A stretch of DNA of 64,000 nt from NCBI GenBank assembly GCA_947561395.2, contig OX387185.1, positions 20,238,366 to 20,302,365 on the forward strand. The letters run 5' to 3'. Shown one piece after another: positions 11,287 to 23,622 of the stretch. The DNA comes from Buxus sempervirens (taxonomy: Eukaryota; Streptophyta; Magnoliopsida; Buxales; Buxaceae). The notes beneath the pieces are model-generated. The model ran no database searches. It worked only from the letters and a program-made list of their open reading frames with translations, and had not been told where the DNA came from. Position 1 is the stretch's first letter; the number at the start of each line of letters is the position of its first letter. A program made the translations under genes and the position numbers.

Positions 11287-12674
11287 AGGGCCTCTCCTCA
11301 AGCAAAGGGCCACGAAAATTTTAAGTCCAAGGAGCTCCAAGAGAAGAGAGGAATCCCTGCTGCTCTGCTTGCTCAATCCAGGTAAGTCCCTTTTCCCTTT
11401 TATTTTCTGTCTTCAATTCTAGAAGTAATAGGATCTTCTCTATTGCTGTAGAATAAGGCCATCTTTTTATCTTGTATTCCTAAACTTGCCTCCAAGTATC
11501 TCAAGAGTCTCTCTAGCTGTAAAACGTGAAGAGAGAGCTAGGGGAAAGGAGAACAGGTGGATCCCTAGAATAGAACCCCATAATATGTTTTTCTTCTTTT
11601 TTCTAGAATAAAGCCTTTGATTGTGTTTGTATACCCAAACCTATCTCCAAGTACCTCAAGAATCCTCTCTAGCCGTAAAACGTGAAGAGAGAGCTAGGGG
11701 AAAAGAGAACAGGTGGATCCGTAGGGTAGACCCCCATGTGCTCTAATCTGTGAGATGTGGCTGCTTTGAATATCCTGATCATGTTTTAATTGTTTTTATG
11801 ATGAATCTATGATGATTATGATGTCTATAGCATGAGATCCCCACTTTTTGCTAAAATTTGTATTTTCCACATATTTGCACCTACAGCACTGTTTTCATGA
11901 TTTTTGTGATATTAGGCTAAGATCCTAGATCTGTCATGATCAATATGGTAGATCTGGATTTAGAAGCCTGAAAGTAACTTCTAGGGTTTCATGAAGTGGT
12001 TTTTGAGTCCTTTTTCATTTTTGAGAGAAGACCCTACGGTCTAAGTTCTCCCCTTTTGATGTTCTTCATCAATGTGGGTATTTTTGGTTTTGATTTCTTG
12101 ATTTAATGTGAAATTTGGGCTATGTCTATGTCCTGGACTGTTCAAGTTCAATTTTGAAATATTTTATAAAAATCATATTTTTCTAAATTTCTAGAATTTA
12201 ACTTGAAGCCAGATTTTTGAAGATTTCACTTTAGATTGGTTTTATTTGATTTTATCTCAATTTTATTTTGATCATGAAACCCTAGGAATGGTATGATCAT
12301 ATTTGAAAGTTCTGGATCAATCAGACTATTCGTATGAAAAAACCATACAATTTTGTCTTTTTTATGATTTTTCATGATTTCTGTAGCAAGCCTTTTTTCC
12401 TTTGAAAAACATGAACAATGCCTGGCAACCACCTTGTGTGGATGAATAGGGGTGCCTAACACCTTCCCCTGTTCATAACCTAATCCCCTTACCTATCTTT
12501 GGTTATTTTTTTTAGGAGGGTTATTTTTACCCTAAATTTTCCTTTTTGAGCTTATTTGATATTTTGGTGTCCATTCACACCTAAACAGAATGGTGGCGAC
12601 TTTTTGTTTTTATGAATCCCGCGTGATGATTGAGGAAGTCAAGGAATTGATTTTTTCCCATGTCTCACAGGGAC

Positions 12675-13124
12675 AAGAGGCATAGACTTGATATTTTAGA
12701 TGGGAAGAGAGGCCTAGGAGGCCAAGGTTCTAGAATGATTCCTAGAGGATGTTCTAGTTGTGGACGATCCCATATACCAGGACCCTGTGTGGCACCATTT
12801 GGATCGTGTTTCTGGTGTGGACAGTTTGGACACAGGATTTTTGAGTGCCCATACCCATCATCCTATTAGCCATTGCAGACCAGGTTGGCACCACAGCCAG
12901 AGGCACCTACCACCACCACTATGCCTCCACCCAGATTTATGAGATCACAACTAGCACAGCAGGGTGTTCAGGCACCATTGAGGCCACAGGGCAAAGCAGG
13001 ACCTTCTACTGGAGGAAATGTAAGGGCTCATGGTATTGTGAGGGGTAATGGTAGAGAGCAGGACAGAGGCAGCAGGATGTAGCTCCATTACCGCCAGCCC
13101 CTAGTGGTAGAGTTTATGCAGTAG
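12675..13124 (+). pseudogene. gag: Tekay-like gag, nucleocapsid part (element B)
   Basis: Continues the gag frame of 10522-10862. It encodes a CCHC zinc knuckle (CFWCGQFGHRIFEC, spacing C-2-C-4-H-4-C) preceded by a second Cys cluster (CSSCGRSHIPGPC), then a Pro/Gln-rich linker, as is usual before protease in this group. A TAG stop at 12867-12869 and a one-base frame change near 13070-13080 break it. The last codons read GRVYAV, and joining 13124 to 16168 across the next LTR keeps the frame (AAQDEDIETLE), so gag and protease were one frame. The product would bind element RNA. Confidence 0.85.
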
Positions 13125-13724
13125 TGTAACACCTCGGATCCGAGTTACGTAATAAAACCGTAACTTGTTTCCAAGGGTTAATTTTTCATACAAGATCGAT
13201 ATATCAGAGTGAAGGAAAAACATGAAATAAACATATACCATAAAATCAGAACCAACTAAAACCCAACTCAATATAAGATACCATATCTCTAATTTGAAAC
13301 TTACATGATCCAAGTATCTACCCTTCTGTATCGTCCTCTCCAAGAGCAGCTGAAAACAAAACAAAACAAAATGGAATGAGATACGAATATCCTAGTAAGT
13401 ACCACATGCATGATCAAATACATTTTTCATAGTTACAAAACATGGATCGGATATAAAGCATGTAACCGTAGCAATAACACCATTAATCCGAATAATCCTA
13501 CAATAATCCAGCAATCAAATATAATATAACTCATGTAATCCAGCATATAAGTCAAATCCGTAGCATCAATATCAAATCACATGAACAACCATGAAACCCA
13601 ATATAACCATGTAACCACGTATCGATGAAACCAATTTTCCAAAACAACACAATAGATATAACTCAAATCAAAACAAGTGTCAACATCGATAAAGCCACGT
13701 CATGATCAAGTCCATGCCTCCATG

Positions 13725-14105
13725 TGTATATCCCGCCTACTCAGGGTTCGGATACTGAAATGACGGCCTACTCCAGGTTTCATCATCCAATGACGGCCTA
13801 CTCCGAGTTTCGGCATTGACAACACTGGACTACTCATAGTGTCAGTGCTGCTCTACACCGGTGGTGGAGATACAAACAACAATAAAACATAGAGGCCAAT
13901 GTCATGTAGTTCACTTTAATTGGGTAATCTGCATGCTAGAGTGACATCCACACCTCCATGTACATAGTCTGGTCTAATACAGAGCCCCTACACTCTGAAA
14001 TGATGGCCTACTCAGGGTTTCTTCACCCAATGCCGGCCTACTCCGGGTTTCAGCATTGACAACCCGGCCTACTCTGGGTTTTGGGTTGCTCTACACCGGT
14101 GGTGG
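13725..14105. repeat. Two short tandem arrays of about 30-bp units in LTR K
   Basis: TGACGGCCTA recurs at 13761 and 13791, and ATGRYGGCCT at 14001 and 14031, each followed by CTCMRGGTTTC. A further related word (ACCCGGCCTACTCTGGGTTT) follows each pair about 33 bp on. Both arrays end with GCTCTACACCGGTGGTGGA. The two arrays are therefore a duplicated block with shared sub-repeats. Confidence 0.85.
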
Positions 14106-14245
14106 AAACACTCATGGCCATGCAATTATAGCAATAAAGTCAACACATCACGTTACAAAGCTTAGTCATGGATCCAAGGCAAGTTAGACCAAAAGAGCTT
14201 GTAATCAATTCAGTCTGTAATCAATGTGTTCAATCTCACAATCAT

Positions 14246-14375
14246 GGGTCAATCATGACCAAATCCACTTTATCATGGAGGATGATAAGTTCATGCCTTT
14301 CAAGGCTTATGGGTCAATCATGACCGAATCCACTCCATCATGGAGGATCACAAGTACATGGCCTTCCAAGGCGAA
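14246..14375. repeat. 65-bp direct duplication in LTR K
   Basis: GGGTCAATCATGACC starts at 14246 and again at 14311, and both copies continue AATCCACTYYATCATGGAGG and then a 'cattcaaggc'-type ending. Confidence 0.85.
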
Positions 14376-16167
14376 TAACAATATCCAAACCAACTCTTAA
14401 ATCAAATCATTCATGAGACAAAACTAATAATCCAAATCTGTAGAAGTAACTCACTGTAAAACAAATCCAATGCAAATTCCAATCAAATTCGATATAAACC
14501 AAATTCAAATAGAACTCAAACACTGATTTCTCAAATCTGACCAAAAATGTGTTCTTAGAGAATTATTTACTTTCAACTAGTTTAGATATGAGAGTTACAT
14601 ATATAGAAATCCTTGGAATCATTACAAGTTAAATTGTGAACATAAGATCCTTTTTAAAACCTAAAATTGAACTAATTTAGAGGAATAGGTAGACAAATAT
14701 TTAATATGAACTCTTTATTATAATTGGCCTTCAGAGACACCTTAAGAATGATCTGAGAGAGATGTTACAAGTGGTGGAATCAAAATAAACTTATTTTATA
14801 ATAATTTGGAACCAAAAGACTCTCAAGAATCTAGTTTAGTAGAATGTGCACAAACTCTTCATCTTATTGAATTTTAATATAATTCCTGTACAAGCACTTC
14901 CTAATTACTTAAATCTTATTTGTACATATGTTGGATTTGATTAAAAACAATTCTATAGTTGAAATCAACTCAAATTGGGAAAAATATAGTGTTTTGCCTT
15001 GGGCACTCGAGCCGCCTGTCAGGTGCTCATTTTGTCTAAAATTTGAACTCTCGGTTAAGGAAACACAGGCTGGGCGCTCAAGTGGCCGCTCGAGCCGCAT
15101 GTTGGGTGCTAGGCTTATCTGGAGAGTTGGATTTTCAAGTTCTAAGTTGGCTGGGCGCTCAAGTGGGCGCTTGAGCTGCCTATCAGGCGCTAGGCCAAAT
15201 TTCAGGGTAGATCTCAGCTTAGGAACAACATGCGAATTCTAGATTTTTTCATGAAATTTAACTACCAAACTTAATTGGATTATTCTAAAACTTTGGGAAT
15301 AACTTCTGAATCATTAACAAATACTTTCTAAAGGTTTCTACAACAATTTAACATCTAATTCATGATAGATCTGTAGGTGTTCTGCAACTGACCCCAAAAT
15401 GCCCAAATCTGAGTATTAACACTAAATTTTGAATGCACAGCAATTAAATCTCGAAAATAAGCACGAAATTGTTTGGAAAGGTACTAATTACCTCTAGGAA
15501 GTCCGAAACAATTTAATCTCAAAGCCTCAAGATCTCAGAATCTCCAAATCTATTGATCTCTATAGAATTTTCACTGTTCCATTGAAATTGTATCCAGATC
15601 TAATCAGATCTACTCTAAATCGCTGAATTTTCCAGATCTGGATGAACATTGAAGTGACCTCCACAGAATTTACAGATCTCACTCCAAAACGAGCAATTCA
15701 TGATCGTTGAATTCCTTTCTGCTCGATCAACTCTTCAATTCCTCTTCAAATTAGTCATGAGATCCCTTCCTCTCTCCTTCCAGACATTGATTCCCGATTC
15801 TTCCAGATAATCCTAGCTCCAATTAACCAAACAAAGCTTCTAACTAACTCTCCTCTTTCTTTTATACCCACTATTGCCGCCAATTCCACTTTTAAACACT
15901 AATTGATTCACTAAAATGCTACTCTAGCATTTTCTCTACACAACCAAAACTAAAATATAACCAAACACTTAATTAAACAATACTTAATATCATTAAGAAA
16001 TTATAATAATTATTTACCTCCCTAAAATAATTTCTCTTTTAAATTTATGAAATTACATAAATATCCTCCAATTCCTTTTTCCTAAAATTTTCCACCAATA
16101 ATAATAATTAATATTACTAAACTAATTCCAAATTTATTTGTCCAAAAATTTGGGGTTTTATAAGTAG

Positions 16168-16514
16168 CAGCCCAGGATGAGGATATAGAGACTTTAGAGA
16201 CCACTGAGACTCCAGAGCTAGTTGGAGGTATTATTTTTATTTGTGGTAGATCTGATATATGTTTATTTGATACTGGAGCATCTCATTCTTTTATTACACC
16301 ATCTTGCGCACGCCGTATTGGTTTGATTCCTGGATTATTGGATTCTGTTATTTTTGTGCATACACCATTGAAGAGACTACTAGAGTCCAAACTGTATATC
16401 ATGACTGCATGATTAGATTGAGTTATTTGAAGTTACCTGGTGATTTGATTAACCTTGATTTTGGTGATTTTGGGCATGGATTGGCTGTCTAAGTATCATG
16501 TTAGCATTGGTTGC
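16168..16514 (+). pseudogene. pro: Tekay-like aspartic protease (element B)
   Basis: After the GRVYAV-AAQDED junction the frame reads a retropepsin: ICLFDTGASHSFIT contains the catalytic Asp-Thr-Gly motif, and the segment ends with GMDWLSKYHVSIGC, the conserved block after the flap in this family. Between them the frame shifts at least twice and two stops appear, so the domain is dead. The enzyme would have cut the Gag-Pol polyprotein. It is cut at 16514 by solo LTR L. When pol resumes at 19050, about 90 codons usually present between these blocks are missing. Confidence 0.85.
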
Positions 16515-19049
16515 TGTAATGCCCCGGAACTGGGTTACGTAATAAAACCGTAACTCTTTCCCGAGGAGTTAAATTTTATATACAGGATCGCTATATCAGA
16601 TTAAGGAAAACATTAAATGGCAATAACATAATCAGAGTCAACTAAAATTTTCCCCAACTCACCTGAACCAAGCATATAACTGCTTGAATCGTCCTCTCTG
16701 AGATCTGAAAACAAAACAAAACAGTGAGATACGACTATCTCAGCAAGTAGCAATGCATGCACAAAATATAGTTATAACAGTACTAAAACATGCACGATTA
16801 AAATACACGACGATTAACCACGGGTAATCCGTCTAATCTCGGAAATACATCTTCAATCACATTCAGAAATCTTATGTATTGGGACTCGTGAAGTTTGTCT
16901 ATTTTGTGTGGCTAAGCACTAGTGTTCCAAACAATCCGGTCGAAATACTACAATAGCTCAAACAACCAATTCATCGCCCTCATGGCAGAAATACTCATGT
17001 GACCTCGCCCTCATGGTGGAAAGGGAGTTGCTGCAGCACTTCCCTCATGGAAGGCCTTTCCATCATGGAAGAAATGCACTAAGGAACCCTAGACTTAGCC
17101 CAAACAAAATGTACAAAATTCACTACAACTCGACTGTGGATCCACACTAAGTCTCGCCCTTAATACTTTGGCAAAACTTATCATATACTGTGCAAGTTTA
17201 GCATAAAATCATTCTTATAGTAAGTGAAACCAATTTAAAGTTAAGAATACCAAATTCAGTTTCAACTAAACACTAAAGCCATCCAACAGTAAAATATTCA
17301 TCATTCAGCACAACCAATAAAAGAAACAATACCATTTCCTCAAAGTGATAGCCAGCAATATAGTAAGAAACAAATTCAGATGTTTTCCTTTTATAACAAC
17401 ATTTCAGATAATACAAGGAAATAGAGAAATCAAGTATTTCAAAAAGAGTTCGAAATCAGACCAAAAGTCCATCTGGAGTTCCACTTTGAATCACTATCTT
17501 TACTTTTGTTAACCTCCTTCTCATATAGGCTACCACTAATGATTTCCTTAATTTATATTGATGAATTTTTGTCTCATAGGTTTCTAAAAAATTTGAAATC
17601 CTCCGTTTGAATTTCTGAGTATCTCAGGTAAAGTTATAAATAAACCTAACACAATTACAAGCTTTAAAGGATCTTCACTATGTGCTGCAGAAAAATTATA
17701 CCATGACATTGATGTTATGCTTTCGAATTATTCTAGAAATCCATGGTGTTACTGTTCTTAAATCCCAAACAACTCTTGAAAGATTCAGATGAAGCAATAT
17801 AATGATCGTGAACACAAGAATATGGTCACAAGAGACTCCACCACATGCTGCAGAAATTTCACGTATCTTGATAATACTTAAATCACTTTAATCCTCTAAT
17901 TGATATCTTTCACTTGATTTCCATAGGTTTCTAATGTTATTAGAATGTTAATGGGAGTTATATCAACTTAGTTGAGTAGGTACAACAAGCTCAAACTCAA
18001 GCTAAGACCTTAAAACAAATCTGCAGCACTATATACACATTTTTGGGGTATGCGTTGAGTGAGGGAAGTTGGCGCTAGGTCAGCACGAGCTCAGCGCATC
18101 CAAAATTGAGTGTGCGCTGAGTTGGGAAGGTAGGCGCATCCAACTTTTTCTTTCAGTTTTTCTTCCAACTTGCGGCAAACACAATATATCCATGACTGAA
18201 CCAATTCTAATCCTCTAGAACCCTCCTAACACAACATTTAGGATCTAATTAACTCAAGTAAACAATTTCGAATTTAATCTAAATAGATTTAACATATATT
18301 AGAGATCCAACGCCCAAAAAATCAGATTCAGAACAAGTAATTTCGTTTAACCAATTCTACTTCTTTAGAGGATCCTGAAACACAAAAATCATGCTATTTT
18401 GAAAGTGCTAACTTGCCTGTTTGCTGAAAACCAACTCCACAGAGAACACTGCTTATCAGAATTTTCAATGTCTAATGAACCACTGATGAACCGAAATTTT
18501 TGATTAAAATCTGGAGTTTGGACGACTTGTGCTCCAACAGAACACAAATCTTCTGACGAACATAAATCTCTCTTTACTCCAATCCTTTTAGATCGAATGG
18601 CCTGAACTTAGCTCCAATGAACCCAAACACCCTTCTCAGATCTAACCTTTGCCGTTTAAGTTTCTCCAACAGTGAACCATCAATTTGTTCTAAATGCTCG
18701 AAGACAATACGCTCTTACGTTAAACAAGACTCTTCAACTCCTCTTCAAAATCCGGCGTGAAGCAACTGCACCGAAAACCTACACCCTCACCCTAATAACC
18801 AACCGATTCCCTATTTAGCCACTCAATCAGATGTAATAGCAACACTTAGTTATAAATAATGAAACTTACAAATAATAAATATTTAATAATTAAAATATAA
18901 CTCCACTTACCTTTAATTCATATAATCCGACTTTTGTGAAATTCCCAAATTGCCCTTGCAACACAACTACCCGAAATCCCTCATTATTTATTTTTAATAA
19001 TATTAGCAAATTCCTTATATTATGCTAATAAAAAATCCAGGGTCATACA
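16515..19049 (-). mobile_element. Solo Tekay-like LTR (L) next to a pol deletion
   Basis: Starts TGTAATGCCCCGG (16515) and ends GGTCATACA (19049), 2535 bp. Flanks GTTGC and TACTC do not match. Element B is missing about 90 codons at this point, so one target duplication was probably lost with the deletion. The TGAGATA hairpin is at 16725-16742, a GC-rich palindromic block at 18058-18148, and a 'ccctcatggwrgaaa' sub-repeat at 16975-17070. The last is the complement of 43165-43260 in LTR N, so L and N belong to one subfamily. Confidence 0.85.
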
Positions 19050-20729
19050 TACTCCCCTCCAGTTGTCTGTGAACATGAAAATGTATTTCCGGACAATTTG
19101 CCGGGATTACCACCACAAAGAGATGTTGAATTTAAGATTCAACTCTTACTTGGCACAAATCCTATATCCAAACCACATTACAGAATGGCTCAAATTGAAA
19201 CACAAGAGCTTAAGAAGCATATTTATGAATTACTTGAGAAGGGGTACATTAGACCCAGTGTGTCACCTTGGGATGCACCTGTTTTATTTTTTCAGAAGAA
19301 GGATGGCACCATGAGGATGTGTATAGACTACAGGCAATTGAATCAAGTCACAGTGAAGAATAAGTATCATTTACCTAGGATTGATGATTTGTTTGATCAA
19401 CTTAAAGGTGCAAATTGATTTTCTAAGATTGATTTGAGGTCTGGATATCATCAATTGAGGGTGGATTCTGAAGATATTGAGAAGACAGCATTCCGTACAA
19501 GATATGGACACTATGAGTTCTTGGTTATGCCTTTTGGGTTAACCAATGCTCCAGCTGTTTTCATGGGCTTAATGAATCGTATCTTTTGCCCCTATTTGGA
19601 TGAATTTGTTGTGGTGTTTATTGATGACATTTTGGTGTATTCTAAGAGTATGGAGGATCATGCCTAGCACCTTAGAATTGTATTGCAGACATTACGTGAA
19701 CATAAGCTTTATGCTAAGTTCAGGAAGTGACAGTTTTGGTTGTAGGAGATTCCTTTCTTGGGGCATATTATTTCTGGAGTTGGTATTTTTCTGGATCTAG
19801 GGAAAGTACAGGTAGTTATAGATTGGCCTCGACCCTCTACAGTGTCAGAGGTACGCAATTTCCTTGGTATGATAGGTTATTATAGAAGATTTATAGAAGG
19901 TTTTCCTAAGATTGCTGCCCCATTATCTAATTTGACTAAGAAGATGGTGAAATTTATTTGAGATGATAAGTGTGAACAGAGTTTCCAGGAATTGAAGAAG
20001 AGATTGACTACAGCCCCAGTTTTGATCATATCTTTAGAAAATGAGGGGTTTACTATTTACTATGATGCTTCTAAAGTTGTATTGGGTTGTGTTCTTATGC
20101 AACAAGGCAGGGTTGTAGCGTTTGCATCTAGGTTATTGAGACTACATGAGAAGAATTATCCCACTCATGACCTAGAGTTGGCTGCAGTTGTATTTGCATT
20201 GAAAATCTGGAGACATTATTTGTTTGGAGCCCAGTTCAAGATCTATTCTGACCATAAGAGTTTGAGATATCTGTTTTCTCAGAAGGACTTGAATATGAGG
20301 CAAAGGAGATGGATGGATTTGCTTAAGGACTATAGATGCACTATACAATACCATCTAGGCAAGGCTAATGATGTGGCAGATGCTTTGAGTCGTGGAGGAG
20401 CAATGGATGATACCATTGCCACATTAGCTACATTCATGGCCAGTCATGTAATTTCAGATGTTTTCAACGTATCTATGCTACGCACATATGTTCTAGATCC
20501 TAGTCATGTAATTTCACATGAACCTTTGGTTGTTCGTGAGGACTTGTCATTTGAGGAAAAGCCTATTCAGATTTTAGATTGAAGTGAGAAAGTCCTGCGT
20601 AACAAGATCATTCTGTTGGAGAAAATATTATGGCAATACCATACATTGAAAAAGGCTACTTGGGAACATGAAGAAGAGATGAGGAACAAGTATCCATTCT
20701 TATTTGAGGATATGCAAGGTAAATTTTGA
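19050..20729 (+). pseudogene. pol: Tekay-like pol: RT, RNase H and chromodomain, integrase core deleted (element B)
   Basis: One frame carries reverse transcriptase ([28 protein letters not shown]; active site [10 protein letters not shown] intact), the connection block (LGMIGYYRRFIEGF), RNase H (DASKVVLG, E in [23 protein letters not shown]) and directly after it a C-terminal block with chromodomain ([10 protein letters not shown], then ATWEHEEEMRNKYPFLFE). The H2C2 zinc finger and DDE catalytic core of integrase are absent. Premature stops lie at 19416, 19665, 19728, 19743, 19959 and 20580; the natural stop is TGA at 20727. In life it copied RNA to DNA and guided insertion to chromatin; this copy cannot. 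A polypurine tract and LTR follow at once. Confidence 0.93.
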
Positions 20730-20758
20730 GGACGAAATTATTTTGTAGGAGGGTGGAA
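20730..20758 (+). other. Polypurine tract of element B
   Basis: GACGAAATTATTTTGTAGGAGGGTGGAA sits between the pol stop and the LTR start; GTAGGAGGGTGGAA is the purine run that primes plus-strand synthesis. The same layout precedes LTR E (30801) and LTR F (36732). Confidence 0.85.
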
Positions 20759-21112
20759 TGTAATCCCCCGAATTTTCCCTTTTAAATAATTTAATTAGTT
20801 TATTGAGGAAAATATTGGAATAAGTGATTAATTAAAAATTTTATTGATATAAAAAGGAGGTGAAGAGGAAGATCAAGTCTAAAGTTTGCTAAGGATGTGA
20901 AGAAAGGGAATAAACAACCAAGTAAGTATATATTTTAGCCTTTATTCTAATTAAAATTTAACATTAAGGATGAGAATAAGCACGAAATTAATTAGAAATA
21001 TTATTAAAAGTGAGTTTAAAGGAGAATAAATTAAGATGAGGGGTAAAAGAGGGAATAGTATTAGATCATTAAAGTGAGGTTAACCCAATTAGGGTGTTCT
21101 AATTTGTGAGCT

Positions 21113-21121
21113 TATAAAAAG
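21113..21121 (+). promoter_or_regulatory. TATA box of element B 3' LTR
   Basis: TATAAAAAG in AT-rich U3. The expected start of transcription, about 30 bp on, is exactly where the solo Tat LTR was inserted (21145). Confidence 0.65.
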
Positions 21122-22108
21122 AGAGGTTTAGAAGAGTTTAGGGTTGTGCGCACCCTATTTCGGTCGCACGACGAGGCGCACGCAAAACGATGCATGCCTC
21201 GGGATTGTTTGGAGTCGCCACTGCCTGATGGGGTGTAGGCAGACACCTGGGTGCCTAAGTCCTTCTTCTAAGGCTTGGTCTGCGGCTTGAGATTCTAAGT
21301 AGGTTCTCGGTTGCGGTCTGGGGAAGTCCGTAGACACCCCAGTCCGCCCCATCACGTGACGGGTCCCATAAGTTTCCCTGGTTTGAGTCAACTCAGTTGG
21401 TCTCTCACTCACCCGATGCCTAATCCAGCATTCAATTTTGGTTTAAGTCTGGCGGGACCGCCAAAGTGGTGTGGGTCCCTTTACTTGATTTTATCTTTTT
21501 AATTAAAGTGATGTGAGTTTGATTGGGCGGGCCCCGTTGGAAGGCCCGCGGATTCCTTGGTGGGCTTGGTTGAGCCCACGTGTCCCTTGTGGGCCTCAGT
21601 CTAGCCTGAGAGGCCCTTTGGGCTTTGGTTCAAATGAATTGATTTTACTTTAAGGTTTAAGTTGGACTATTTAAATGGATTTCATGCCAAAAGTGGGCCG
21701 GGACTGTTTGTGGGCCCTTGAGTGGGCCACACAGTCGGTTGCCAAGTGATTTTGATTTATCTTTCTTATCTGTGCCAAAATGGGCCAAGCATTGGGCTTG
21801 GGGCCCTTTACCTGGGCTCGGGCTTGAAAGCCCAAGACTTTCTGAGATAGGGTTTGGAAACCCTGCACTTGTTTGGTTTAATGGGCTTAGTGGGCCCGAC
21901 AGGCCCTACTCGTGGTCTCGGCCAAACCACAACCTACTTTAAGCATGCATGGCCCAAATAGGGCTTGGGTGGGCCTCAAGTGGTCTAGCCCACTCAAATG
22001 GATTGATTTTATCTTTATTTAACAAAAGGAGTTTGTCGGGCTTGGTGGGCCTCGTTGGAAGGCCCACCGGGAATCAATTTGGACTGGGTGTCCAATGCCC
22101 ATCTTGCA

Positions 22109-22252
22109 GTGTAGCCGGCCTAAGATGCCGGTTACACATAAGGCTCAGTGTATCCGGCACCTGTTGCCGAATACATACATGACTCAGTGTATCCGGCATT
22201 TGTTGCCGGCTACACACATGACTCTGTTGATCCGGCCTGAGTTGCCGGATCA
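22109..22252. repeat. Cluster of four TATCCGGC-type hairpins
   Basis: Hairpins at 22109-22137 (GTGTAGCCGGC / GCCGGTTACAC, one G-T), 22150-22174 (GTATCCGGCA / TGCCGAATAC, one mismatch), 22187-22215 (GTGTATCCGGCA / TGCCGGCTACAC, one mismatch) and 22228-22252 (TGATCCGGC / GCCGGATCA, perfect). Loops are CTAAGAT, CCTGT, TTTGT and CTGAGTT. The units repeat every 37-41 bp and are joined by 'catgactcagt'-like spacers. Confidence 0.93.
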
Positions 22253-23511
22253 CCATACAGAGTCTACTTTTTTGGATTTTTTCAATGGGGTTGGTTTCTT
22301 GGGTCTCCTAGGATGTTCTGGGGGCCGTGTGGGCCTCTGTGAAGGTTCACATGGGTACGAGGGGTGGAAGGACACCCCAATACTTGGACTTTTGGGATTT
22401 TTGCAACAGGGGAAAAAGGGAGAGGGCATGGGAAGTTGCCTTCTCCTCTCTAGATCATGGATGGCAGTAAAACAGCGACCATGGTGTCCCTGTCTCGATC
22501 TCACCTAAACCTCATATCCGCAAACCAATCAAGCCCACGGAAATCCCATCAATCGGACACTTAAAGCATGTTTTATAGAGCATGGATCACCCCAAGATGT
22601 GCATGTGTATGCTTATGAAGAAACAGATTTATTCCCGTGCAAGACCAAAACAAATGGCAAGACATACGAAATCCCTAGATGTGTTCCTAATAAGTGAGGA
22701 CATGAGCGTGCACATAGGACGTATGCAAGGCCGAATGATATAACTTCGTGTAGTAAGCAGGATAGTGGGCATGGTATACACACACACACAAGAAGGCAAC
22801 CCAACATGCATGACCACACAAATACCACTAAAAAACTAACATGCATCACCCAGAATCCTCCACATGAAAGTAAACCAAAACAACCTATTCTCATAATCTA
22901 AAAGCATCTAAAGAAAGGGAGAAGAAGGGGGATTACATTGGGGATACAAAAGAACAAGTAAGAGGGAACATTTTCCCTTATTAAATAAAGAGGAGCATGC
23001 AAAACAGTAGCCTAAAGGATTAACAAAACAAGTGTATGAAAACCCTCTTACTCTCCCGCAAATCCATACGAATGCTCTCTTACCTTGGGAGATCTTTACA
23101 TGGTAAAAAGTATGGAGGGAAATACATGAAAACTACATTGAAAAACTGATTTGAGCATGGAATAAGCAAGACTTTAAACATTACGAAATACGTTCATTCT
23201 CACATATTTGAAATACAAAGTGTGGGGAAACATCACCTTGGGGTTTAAAACCCTTCTTGTTGTGTGTAGAGGTCCCCTTCAAGCCAACCGAAGTGCTGGA
23301 GCAGCACCTTCACACACCAAGACCAACACCTTCACCTTCCTCTAAGGCTCAAGTGAAGGAGAAGAAGATCAAGAAGAGGTTAGATGGTTTCTAGGTGGTG
23401 TTTGAGGGCTTAGGGAGCAAGGAGAGGTGGGGGAGCATGGGGAGACTATGGGAGAGATGGGAGAAAAAACCCAAAAAAATCAGCCGACCTCTCTTTGTGC
23501 TAGGTTTTTCT

Positions 23512-23520
23512 CTTTTTATA
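23512..23520 (-). promoter_or_regulatory. TATA box of solo LTR 21145-24454
   Basis: TATAAAAAG on the - strand, followed downstream by 'agaaaaacctagc'. The same position in LTR fragment 39965-40849 has TATAAAAGG at 39978-39986. Confidence 0.6.
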
Positions 23521-23622
23521 AGCCTTGACTAAAAGCCAATTACTTTTCCCTTTCACAACCAAAACCTTAACCCTTTCTCATTCATGCCCTTTTTTAAAGA
23601 AAACTCATGATTGCACTCCTTC

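Larger units (their letters stand above)
10863..12669 (+). mobile_element. Solo LTR, J subfamily, with GGGAC target duplication
   Basis: Starts TGTAGACACCCCAAATTGCA, ends CATGTCTCACA, 1807 bp, flanked by GGGAC at 10858-10862 and 12670-12674. It is the + strand relative of the element A 5' LTR. TATA box TATAAATAG at 11278-11286, with GC-rich hairpins at 11006-11055 upstream. Two similar stretches of about 190 bp (11490-11580 and 11640-11730, 'agccgtaaaacgtgaagagagagctagggg') are an internal duplication. No coding frame is supported inside. Confidence 0.95.
13125..16162 (-). mobile_element. Solo Tekay-like LTR (K) with AGTAG target duplication
   Basis: On the + strand it starts TGTAACACCTCGGATCC and ends GGGGTTTTATA, 3038 bp, with AGTAG at 13120-13124 and 16163-16167. 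The terminal dinucleotide is TG..TA instead of TG..CA, a C-to-T change at the U3 tip. It holds two arrays of about 30-bp units (13725-13870 and 13975-14105, core GRCGGCCTACTCC), a 65-bp duplication at 14246-14375, a GC-rich palindromic block at 15000-15190 and the TGAGATA hairpin at 13377-13394. The rest is AT-rich with no gene. Confidence 0.95.

Noticed and set aside
13725-14105. Possible CRISPR-like repeat-spacer pattern
   Set aside because: Spacers are themselves similar and the units diverge; plant context and LTR location make these ordinary tandem repeats.
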